Positions 1 through 5,917 of a stretch of DNA of 6,178 nucleotides are shown in pieces. The DNA is taken from assembly GCA_020024595.1 (NCBI GenBank), contig JAHHTO010000142.1, positions 1-6,178 of the forward strand. Reading direction: 5' to 3'. Position numbers and translations under genes: made by a program. Position 1 is the first letter of the stretch. Each line of letters starts with the position of its first letter. The notes below the pieces were generated by a model, which searched no databases, was not told the origin of the DNA, and was given only the letters and a program-made list of their open reading frames with translations. This DNA is from Schaedlerella sp. Its GTDB lineage: Bacteria; Bacillota; Clostridia; Lachnospirales; Lachnospiraceae.

Positions 1-1281
1 AAGGTGCTGCAGATACTTCTCCAGCGTGTCACATCCTAACACGGACACATATTCTTCAAAAGATACATTATATGCTTGGGCATAAATGAGGTCTTTTTGT
101 ACTTCGATATAGGAGCAAGCATCCAACAGAATTTCTGGAATTTCGAGCACTGGTACTTCCTTAGAGAGCCAATCTGTTATGTAGGAATATCTCGCATTGT
201 CTCTTATAATTTTCCGGTATGCGTTTTCTACATCTTCTACGTTGTTCCAGCCATATTTGGCATTGAAGTGTTCCTGAACAAAAGCATCGGTAAGTTCAGG
301 ATATTGTATATCGTCCTCGTCCTGACCATTCGCAGTACAATAGGGGCGGATTAACATCTTGATCAACCGATCTAATTCTTCTTGTGTTACAGCAGCTTCT
401 TCGGAAGGAAGCTCCATATTTTCATATTTTGATAAATCCACATAATCTAATGCATGGATGTTCTTCCAATAACCATTTTCATCAAAGTAGTCATTTATGA
501 TCGCCAGATGACTTTCGATGCTGTCTTCATGATTGCCTGCGGGGTTACTGTCATCTCTCCCTCCGGACAGATGGATAATATCCTTAAATGCATTACTGTT
601 TTGCATATAATCCGAAAACAGGCCATAAGATGTGTCATAGTTTTTGTAGTATTCTTCTTCGGATACGGTTTCGCCGGGTTTCAAAATACCGATATACAGG
701 TCATAAGAAAAGCAATGGTAGGATTCTATCTGGCTTTGGATTGCTTGAGTAAATTCAGGGGTAACAGATTCCTCATTATCTGTGAGAAGATATACGGTTA
801 CCCATGACCACCGCTTAGGATCTCGCAGATAGGTGTTCATTCCAGCCGCTGCCTCGTCTAGTGTAATTGCGGAGCCTTCATTTATAATCCGGCATTTCAT
901 CAACGGCATTTCATCTGTGAGTGGGCGCAGCTTGTCCAGATACTGGTTTTGGAAAATTACTTCGGGATAATAGTCTTCCATTTCGTAATTTTTCCCATTT
1001 ACTTCTAAGATATGATCGCAGTTTTCATCGGGATACGGATATGCAAACATAACAAAGGGATCGTCAAATCGGTCGCTTTTAGCTGTTACTCGATAGCACA
1101 TTCCACGATCACTATGCCATTCCTTGAATACACGCACGATGGTAAAGGGCTCTCCATATCTTCCTTCCAAATACTCAGAGAATGTAGATTTAGCGGATGT
1201 CGAATTCGAATAATGTAGCGCAAAGAATATAACGCCCAGCAGTACAAGACTAACTGCTGCTATTTTTATCGCTTTCTTCAT
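1..1281 (-). CDS. Membrane-anchored protein with trigger-factor-like C-terminal region (partial)
   Basis: The frame is open for 427 codons from ATG at 1281 to the window edge with no stop, so the 3' end is missing. The start is supported by an AAAGG ribosome binding site (1292-1296) 10 bases upstream and a hydrophobic N-terminus (residues about 4-22) after two lysines. It lacks a lipobox cysteine, so it is either a membrane anchor or a signal peptide cut near the STSA at residues 27-30. Residues about 30-275 match nothing I recognise; this part begins with a YLEGRYGEPF segment. From about residue 279 the pattern VDLSKYENMELP, then VTQEELDRLI and LTDAFVQEHFNAKYG, then long helices with IPEILLD and a tyrosine-rich YAQAYNVSFEEY segment, resembles clostridial trigger-factor-type proteins (linker plus C-terminal chaperone domain). 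A peptidyl-prolyl isomerase domain is not evident. It lies 18 bases downstream of the lipoprotein gene and is probably cotranscribed. A role in folding or holding exported proteins is inference. Confidence 0.85.
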   Translation of the reverse strand, partial: MKKAIKIAAVSLVLLGVIFFALHYSNSTSAKSTFSEYLEGRYGEPFTIVRVFKEWHSDRGMCYRVTAKSDRFDDPFVMFAYPYPDENCDHILEVNGKNYEMEDYYPEVIFQNQYLDKLRPLTDEMPLMKCRIINEGSAITLDEAAAGMNTYLRDPKRWSWVTVYLLTDNEESVTPEFTQAIQSQIESYHCFSYDLYIGILKPGETVSEEEYYKNYDTSYGLFSDYMQNSNAFKDIIHLSGGRDDSNPAGNHEDSIESHLAIINDYFDENGYWKNIHALDYVDLSKYENMELPSEEAAVTQEELDRLIKMLIRPYCTANGQDEDDIQYPELTDAFVQEHFNAKYGWNNVEDVENAYRKIIRDNARYSYITDWLSKEVPVLEIPEILLDACSYIEVQKDLIYAQAYNVSFEEYVSVLGCDTLEKYLQHL

Positions 1282-1299
1282 AAGAGACTTACCTTTCAA

Positions 1300-2094
1300 C
1301 TAGTTTATTTTTACATTGCCGCTTGTGGATACAGAACATGTAATTCTGGCTCTCCAAAGTCCATCTTGCTCGAGGAGCACATCCATAGATTCCGGAGAGA
1401 TTGCGTAGAGTGTATTCTCTTCATTTGCAATATAGAACTCAGTGTAGGTAGCATGACCGTCAGATTGTTCAGCCATCCAATTACCATATTTTTCAATGAT
1501 AGGGCTGAGTTCTTCTTTACTCATGGTAGTACAAAGGCATACAACCATATACGCATCTGTACAAGACACCGGATTTCCGCTGCCCTCTTCAGTGTTATCA
1601 GTATCTACAGCCGTAAGAACGAACGGGATATTCGGCAGTAGAGTCTCCAGATGCTGACCTACGAACTGTTCGTATTCTTCTACAATACCGGCACCAGTAT
1701 AGTCATCAGAGTATTCCCATCCGTGATCGCCATAGGAGCGGCTGATAGATACGATGCCTACAGAACATTCAGCAGTCAGCGTACCGCCCAATGGCTTCCA
1801 CTCAGGATTGGGAGTATATTCCCCAGTAAAAGTAAAGGTTTCGTCTGGATACTTGTTTTCTGCATACTGAAGAAGTGCTTCAATTGCAAGAATGGCATTT
1901 TGTTGTGACACGCTTAATTGGTCGTAGTCAGTGGGCAAATTCTTGCTTTCCAAAATATCCTTTTGCCGCTCATTTAGTACCGGGTCCGTGTGGACCGGTG
2001 CTTCGGGGGCTTTTCGACATCCCGTTAGGATGCAAGAACTTAGAATTACAAGCAATGCAATGGACAATGAGCACAATCTTTTGGGAAACTTCAT
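1300..2094 (-). CDS. Putative lipoprotein of unknown function
   Basis: This 264-residue protein starts MKFPKRLC, followed by a hydrophobic stretch and a lipobox ILTGC with the lipidated cysteine at residue 26. It is therefore expected to be anchored to the outer face of the membrane. The start at 2094 is chosen over an in-frame ATG 13 codons upstream because AAAGGAG (2103-2109) sits 8 bases before it and because the signal peptide then begins properly. The mature part opens with a charged, proline-rich linker, then LNERQKDILESKNLPTDYDQ and a helical segment ending in ENKYPDETFTF. The rest looks alpha/beta; I recognise no catalytic motif. The KYPDETFTF segment loosely recalls RYGEPFTIV near the start of the next gene's mature part, so the two may share a small domain. 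It is the first gene of a two-gene operon read from the promoter at 2193-2221. The function is unknown. Confidence 0.88.
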   Translation of the reverse strand: MKFPKRLCSLSIALLVILSSCILTGCRKAPEAPVHTDPVLNERQKDILESKNLPTDYDQLSVSQQNAILAIEALLQYAENKYPDETFTFTGEYTPNPEWKPLGGTLTAECSVGIVSISRSYGDHGWEYSDDYTGAGIVEEYEQFVGQHLETLLPNIPFVLTAVDTDNTEEGSGNPVSCTDAYMVVCLCTTMSKEELSPIIEKYGNWMAEQSDGHATYTEFYIANEENTLYAISPESMDVLLEQDGLWRARITCSVSTSGNVKIN

Positions 2095-2102
2095 TTTGGA
2101 AT

Positions 2103-2109
2103 CTCCTTT
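2103..2109 (-). promoter_or_regulatory. Ribosome binding site of the lipoprotein gene
   Basis: AAAGGAG on the minus strand lies 8 bases before the ATG at 2094. This decides the start codon, because the longer in-frame start at 2133 lies upstream of this site and would place it inside the coding region. Confidence 0.85.
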
Positions 2110-2192
2110 CGATGTAGGGACAATAAAATACATTATTGATTATGAATTAATTTGCAATATACTCTTTATTTTCGCTTACTATGGTTGCTGTA

Positions 2193-2221
2193 AGTATAGC
2201 AAAAAAAGTTGTTATTTTCAA
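2193..2221 (-). promoter_or_regulatory. Sigma-A promoter of the lipoprotein operon
   Basis: On the minus strand, TTGAAA (2216-2221) and TATACT (2193-2198) are separated by exactly 17 bases. The spacer is T-rich and an A/T-rich stretch lies just upstream. The predicted transcript start is near 2186, giving a 5' leader of about 90 bases before the lipoprotein ATG. I see no operator or riboswitch in that leader. Confidence 0.8.
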
Positions 2222-2587
2222 TTAAGTCTTTCGTAAAAAAATCTTTCATAATACAGGAATTACTCAAACGGTTGCAGGAAAAACGAGTGTTCTTCCTACA
2301 ATTTAAAACAGGATGCCGTACTTATAACGAGTTGTACTGTGACTGCAAAAACGACTGTAATCAGAGCTTTTGAACTAAGGTTATTGAGACCTCACGGTAC
2401 TTATTTTCTACCAAAACCTTCGGTGTATGTACCGAAGATTGCTTTGCCTTTTGCATTATTACAGGTTTTAAGGAGAAATCGTCTGTATCATCTTAGCGAG
2501 CATACTGTTTATACTCCCAAGAGTCGTAAAAGAGTACATCGTTAGGAGAGGACTCCTAAGGCCTCCGCAGGAAAGCGTATAAAAAAA
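2222..2587. other. Intergenic stretch without a recognisable gene; several hairpins
   Basis: No frame here gives a protein I can support. Three short hairpins are visible. The first, at 2276-2297, has 9-base arms with one mismatch and a GAGT loop. The second, at 2418-2437, has CTTCGGT pairing with ACCGAAG. The third, at 2542-2559, has TTAGGAG pairing with CTCCTAA around AGGA. None has a following U-tract. A loose inverted pair, TAACGA-gt-TGTACT (2325-2338) and its complement (2533-2544), encloses about 195 bases. This may be a decayed short mobile element or structured RNA, but evidence is thin. Confidence 0.4.
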
Positions 2588-2621
2588 TCAGCAGGTGTCG
2601 GAATTTTCCGGCATCTGCTGA
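2581..2621 (-). terminator. Hairpin with U-tract on the minus strand
   Basis: Arms 2588-2603 and 2606-2621 form a 16-base inverted repeat. Read on the minus strand it is followed by seven T residues (2581-2587), the layout of an intrinsic terminator. Two positions are A/C mismatches on the minus strand but G-U pairs on the plus strand, so the fold is stronger in a plus-strand RNA, which has no U-tract. It would stop minus-strand transcription coming from the element remnant before it reaches the lipoprotein promoter region. Confidence 0.5.
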
Positions 2622-2782
2622 TAAGATGAAATGGCTAATCAAAAATCCAAGTAAAGAGCTTTTTTCCTGCAATGATTAGTGCTGCATAAGGGGTTAACTT
2701 TTGGAGAGTAAGTGATTATGATACAAATATATCGGACAGATGTTCTTATTAGAACACCGTTGACATGAAAAACTAAATATGA
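2622..2782. other. Intergenic stretch, no supported gene
   Basis: It holds only a 16-codon reading frame (2718-2768, plus strand) preceded by GGAGAG at a 9-base spacing. The encoded peptide matches nothing I recognise, so I do not call it a gene. The -35 half of the promoter-like site described separately lies at its right end. Confidence 0.3.
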
Positions 2783-2789
2783 TTACGAT
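2760..2789 (+). promoter_or_regulatory. Possible promoter reading toward the mob region
   Basis: A perfect TTGACA (2760-2765) is followed after 18 bases by TACGAT (2784-2789), a 4 of 6 match to the -10 consensus. It points at the cysteine-rich/mobC remnant. No other -10 fits better. It is plausible as the old promoter of the mobilization module. Confidence 0.35.
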
Positions 2790-2890
2790 TTCTAGTCGAG
2801 CAAGTGGAGCATGTTTCTTGTAAAGAGGACTGGAAAAATTACCAAGCGCCGTACAAAGCCGAAAAGTTTATGGAATTACTATGTCCATAG
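2783..2890 (+). pseudogene. Possible C-terminal scrap of a lost gene
   Basis: Between a TGA just upstream and a TAG at 2888-2890 this frame reads a 35-codon stretch of well-mixed, protein-like composition, including VEQVEHVSC, KEDWKNY and YKAEKFMELL. It has no plausible start, so if real it is the tail of a gene whose body has been deleted. I do not recognise the family. A longer overlapping frame on the same strand (2811-3254) is basic and low in acidic residues and looks less protein-like. It could equally be chance. Confidence 0.25.
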
Positions 2891-2939
2891 GCTTTCTGTT
2901 TCGACGGCGTTTTTTGTTGCTCTGATTGCTTCGTACGGT

Positions 2940-2976
2940 AAAAGGCCTTTTCCTGACTTATTGGGGAAAAGCTTTT
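2940..2976 (+). terminator. Bulged hairpin followed by a T-rich stretch
   Basis: AAAAG-gc-CTTTTCC (2940-2953) pairs with GGAAAAGCTTTT (2965-2976) apart from a two-base bulge, and TATTTTG follows. This may be an attenuator or terminator in the leader of the module that starts at 3054. The U-tract partly overlaps the stem, so efficiency is doubtful. Confidence 0.3.
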
Positions 2977-3069
2977 TATTTTGCAAAAAGCTGAGCTTCG
3001 TTTGTAGAAAACAAGAAACTGTTTTACATATCTGTTTTGGATATGAAATTTCAAAAGGAGGTTTTCACC

Positions 3070-3282
3070 ATGCCAAGATTATTATAGCGCTTGTGAGAAG
3101 AATGGACATTCTTCCTGCGCCCAAAGACGGGACGCCGTCCCTACAACTGCCTGTGCCGCAGCTGCGTATGCGACTGCAAGCAGTGTTTTCGAGCCGAGGT
3201 ACTGGAATGTCCAAGGTACCTATCAAAGCGTGCGGTTTACTACGCCAAAAATAACGGCAGCAAAAGGGGGGAAGAAATTTCT
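3070..3282 (+). pseudogene. Broken small cysteine-rich protein gene
   Basis: AAAGGAGG (about 3054-3061) lies 8 bases before ATG CCA AGA at 3070, one of the best ribosome binding sites in the window, yet the frame stops at TAG 3085 and TGA 3094. One frame over, the DNA reads YYSACEKNGHSSCAQ. Back in the ATG frame from 3097 it reads RRPYNCLCRSCVCDCKQCF, with six cysteines in 13 residues, then KRAVYYAKNNGSKRGEE. The simplest reading is a small metal-binding protein damaged by two small indels near 3080 and 3120. The ATG frame stays open to 3426, overlapping mobC, while a neighbouring frame stops near 3282, so the original end is uncertain. The position upstream of mobC suggests an element accessory gene. 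The function is unknown. Confidence 0.45.
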
Positions 3283-3325
3283 TTGACTTCTGAAAAACAG
3301 AAGCAAGTAAGACAGTATAGAGTAA

Positions 3326-3371
3326 ATCTATCTCCCGAAATAAATATCTATCTCTTTTATATATCTATCTC
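3326..3371 (+). repeat. Three direct repeats of ATCTATCTC upstream of mobC
   Basis: Exact copies lie at 3326-3334, 3346-3354 and 3363-3371. The second and third share 12 bases (ATATCTATCTCT). The third also forms half of a perfect inverted repeat, TCTATC-tct-GATAGA (3364-3378). Placement just before the mobC start at 3380 fits a relaxosome-protein binding site or part of a transfer origin, but this is inference; no nick-site consensus was identified. Confidence 0.4.
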
Positions 3372-3379
3372 TGATAGAA

Positions 3380-3613
3380 ATGATGAAAATGAAGAAGCGA
3401 ATCAAAAAACAATTATGGCTGTCACCTGAGGATGCCACAGACCTGAAAAGAAAAGCGAAGCTGTGTGATCTGGCCGAAACAGCAGACATCCGAATTTTAA
3501 TCAGCGGGTTTGTTCCATGAGAACAGCCTGACCCCAAATTTTATGATGCTATGCAGGAGCTGTCCGCAATCGAAAACAACATCAGCCAGCTGGCGCAGAT
3601 TTCAGGCAGATAA
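3380..3613 (+). pseudogene. MobC-like relaxosome accessory protein, nonsense mutation and truncated
   Basis: The frame from ATG 3380 reads MMKMKKRIKKQLWLSPEDA, then KRKAKLCDLAE, ILISGFVP, a TGA (3518-3520), then EQPDPKFYDAMQELSAIENN and ISQLAQ, ending at TAA 3611. This follows clostridial MobC: an N-terminal ribbon-helix-helix, a GFVP/GYVP-type motif followed by a basic residue and EQPD, then the AIGNNINQLA-like helix. MobC proteins bind the transfer origin and help the relaxase nick DNA. The TGA stands where arginine or lysine is usual; CGA to TGA would explain it. The product is also short (77 codons against roughly 110-130), with the C-terminal part lost. No good ribosome binding site precedes the ATG. 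It runs into the parB remnant with a one-base overlap, where a relaxase gene would be expected. Confidence 0.7.
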
Positions 3614-4024
3614 TGAATGAAATCAAAAATATAGCCATTGGGGGTCTGGCTGCTGCACCGGATAACCCTTTCAAGGTGAAGATGGACACAGAAATGGAGC
3701 AGCTCATTGAGAATTTTGCAGAAAGCGGCGTCATCACACCAATCATCGCAAGAGAAAATGGCCACGGAAAATTTGAAATCATCGGAGGACACCACAGGAA
3801 ATTTGCCTGTGAATACCTGGAGCTGAAAACAATCCCTGCCTTTGTTCAGGAGCTTGACCGGAGCGAAGCAGTCAGTGCTCGGGGTGGATAGTAACCTGCA
3901 GCAGGAGAATATCCTACCTAGCGAGAGAGCCTTTGCTTACAAGATGAGGCTAGATTCGCTTTCTGCGCAGGGACAGCGAACAGATTTAACTTGCGGACAA
4001 GTTGGCCATAAATTGTGCGATACC
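3613..4024 (+). pseudogene. ParB/Spo0J-like N-terminal domain protein, frameshifted and truncated
   Basis: ATG 3613 overlaps the TAA of the mobC remnant. The frame reads MNEIKNIAIGGL, a DNPFK stretch, MEQLIENFAESGVITPII and the ParB box IIGGHHRKFACEYL. After VQELDRSEAV (codon ending at 3873) it runs to a stop at 3889. Skipping the A at 3874 restores the family pattern VLGVDSNLQQENILPSERAF, AYKMRLDSLSAQG and CGQVGHKL in the +2 frame, so a one-base insertion is inferred. The homology ends near 4024; the helix-turn-helix and C-terminal half of a ParB protein are absent. The restored frame then runs, without resemblance to ParB, into the recombinase start at TAG 4151. Such ParB-like proteins in mobilizable elements are thought to act in maintenance or regulation. 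A complete protein would need about 130-170 more residues (estimate from memory of the family). Confidence 0.75.
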
Positions 4025-4069
4025 TTTTCTCAGTTCCTTTGCTGTATGACTGCCAAACATCACACAATG

Positions 4070-4098
4070 GGAAAACATTACAGGCATCACCGTATAAT
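4070..4098 (+). promoter_or_regulatory. Probable promoter of the recombinase gene
   Basis: A perfect TATAAT lies at 4093-4098, 25 bases before the recombinase ATG. The region 17 bases upstream (GGAAAA, 4070-4075) is a poor -35, so this would be weak or activator-dependent. It sits just after the point where parB similarity ends, consistent with it belonging to the recombinase unit. Confidence 0.4.
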
Positions 4099-4110
4099 AG
4101 ATGCACAAAC

Positions 4111-4115
4111 GGAGG
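4111..4115 (+). promoter_or_regulatory. Ribosome binding site of the recombinase pseudogene
   Basis: GGAGG lies 8 bases before ATG 4124. It fixes the ancestral start even though the reading frame from that ATG ends after nine codons. Confidence 0.7.
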
Positions 4116-5812
4116 AAAGTTTTATGAATAAAAAGATGTACAAACCGATGTAGATAACCTATGTATCGCAATCAATGCCCGAAAATACCGCATCACTAAC
4201 AAAGGTGGCAGTATCGGTGTACAATTCAAACAGTGTGCCGAATATGCTAAGCGTGAGCTGTCCCTTGATGAAAATTACAATTTTCTCAGCTACGAAGACA
4301 AAGGTCTTTCCGGCTACTATTCTGACAGGCCGGACTTTCAGAGAATGCTCCACGACATAGAAATGGGGAAAATCCGTTCCGTAGTCTGCTAGAAATTAGA
4401 CCGCATCGGAAGAGAAACACCAGATCTTCTTCGCCTTTTGGATTTCCTCGAAAAGTATAATGTAGACCTGCTGATTTGTTCCAACAACATCAATACTGCC
4501 TCCGCCGTAACCAAAATATTTATCCAGATATTCGCTGTTGTTGCGGAATTTTGACGAGTCACTCTCACCGAACGTATCACTGACAATATGATGGAGCTTA
4601 CCATAGACGGACGCTGGCTGGGCGACAACACGCCCGCCGGCTTTACGATAAAAAGAGTAAAAACCAGCAAAGGAAAAATATATCCAATTACAGATACTTA
4701 GAAAGCATCCCTGAAGAAAAAGCAATGGTGAAAAACTCTATGCCGTGTTTACAGAAACCCGTTTCATTATAAAAAACAGCGGGTAAAATGAACGAGTTCG
4801 GATACCAAACAAAGGCGTGCAGCTGTTTTAATACCTCGACCACACGACTGTTACTAAAAATTCCCGTCTACTGTACCGCAAGTGTAGAGTTCTACAATTA
4901 TTTTCACGAAAACGGCGGAGGACCTTTTGAAATCAAAGCTGCCTTTGACGAGATGCACGGCTTGTCGGTCTACAATAAGACCGATCAGGAGAAATTCAAG
5001 GATGCAGGCAGCACATTTATCTCCCCAAACTTTGCGCATGAGATATCAAAAACCAAATATCAAAACGGATCATCTCCGTGGGAAAACGCAAAGGCTCAAT
5101 CCCAGGTCAACAATGGATTGGTACACAGAATTCACTCTCTGACATTGCAGAAAGATATACCCCCCACAGTAAAACCAATGCACTGCTTTCGAGACTTATC
5201 TACTGTCTAAACTGCAGGAAAATGCTGCGTATCGTTTCAGAATCTGACCGCTGAATACACAGCAAGCCGCGCTTCAAATGTATCTGCCCAGACTATTGTG
5301 AAGGAGAATATAGCTTCCGTCCCGTAGACGGGGTACTTTGGGACAAATTTATAGTCAATGAATTTACACGCCTCTCGGATGAGGACAGCCAGTATTTTGG
5401 AGCCATGCTCAGTCAAAAAACAGCGGACAGATTTACTTTCTACCGAAATAAACAAGAACTTGCCGAACTGCGAAAGATAAAAGATAAGCTTTCCGAAAAC
5501 ATCAAGACACAGGTTAAAAATATGCGTGAAGCAGACGAAAATACGCGACGCTTTATTGAGAAAGAAATACAAGATTTAACAATGGAGTTGTCCAAAATAG
5601 AGAAATTGCCTTGGAATTTGGAGGGAGGCCGCCAAAACCGCCTGTATGCCGTCCGCAATATTGAGAAAACCAAGGAACGACTGCTTCCCTTTAAAAAATA
5701 CGCAGAAACTGCTCAGCAAAAAGTACTGAAGACCTTGATTCAGTCCATTGTGGAACCAATTTGTATTACAGACGAAAACGGTAAACATTTCTGCCATATC
5801 TTTATGAAGAGG

Positions 5813-5850
5813 CTGCCCGAAAGAAGACTATGATGACTTCTTTCGGGCAG
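5813..5850 (+). repeat. Perfect 14-base inverted repeat at the recombinase C-terminus
   Basis: CTGCCCGAAAGAAG (5813-5826) is exactly complementary to CTTCTTTCGGGCAG (5837-5850) with a 10-base loop. It lies within the ancestral coding tail (residues CPKEDYDDFFRA). No U-tract follows on either strand, so it is not a standard terminator; it may be an RNA structure that limits translation or protects the 3' end, or a recombinase-related site. Confidence 0.7.
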
Positions 5851-5860
5851 TCGGTTACAT

Positions 5861-5906
5861 AAAAACGCAGACAAAGCAGGAAGTATCACCTCTGCCTTGC
5901 CTGCGT
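5861..5906 (-). terminator. Intrinsic terminator on the minus strand
   Basis: Arms 5865-5879 and 5892-5906 pair over 15 positions on the minus strand with two G-U wobbles, and are followed by a run of T residues (5865 down to 5861). On the plus strand the same two positions are A/C mismatches and no U-tract follows, so the active direction is minus. It lies just past the truncated transposase fragment and would end its transcript. Confidence 0.55.
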
Positions 5907-5917
5907 GTGATTCTGAT

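Noticed and set aside
454..807. Plus-strand open frames across 76-1218
   Set aside because: They are antisense to the continuous 427-codon minus-strand frame, have no ribosome binding sites or recognisable motifs, and the minus-strand frame has clear protein patterns.
2095..2133. Longer start for the lipoprotein gene at 2133
   Set aside because: It lies upstream of the strong ribosome binding site and would put 13 polar residues before the signal peptide; the start at 2094 fits both signals.
2339..2545. 68-codon plus-strand frame from a GTG
   Set aside because: No ribosome binding site, no recognisable motif, very few acidic residues, and it spans hairpins; looks like a chance open frame.
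2811..3254. 147-codon plus-strand frame
   Set aside because: Basic, low-complexity composition, and it runs through the ribosome binding site and a different frame of the cysteine-rich remnant; no family resemblance.
3326..3371. CRISPR-like array
   Set aside because: Only three repeats of 9-12 bases with 8-11 base gaps; far too short for a CRISPR repeat and spacers, and no cas genes are present.
3518..5254. Stop-codon recoding (TGA read as Trp or Sec)
   Set aside because: TAG also interrupts the recombinase, several frameshifts are present, no selenocysteine-type context is seen, and the intact left operon uses ordinary codons; decay is simpler.
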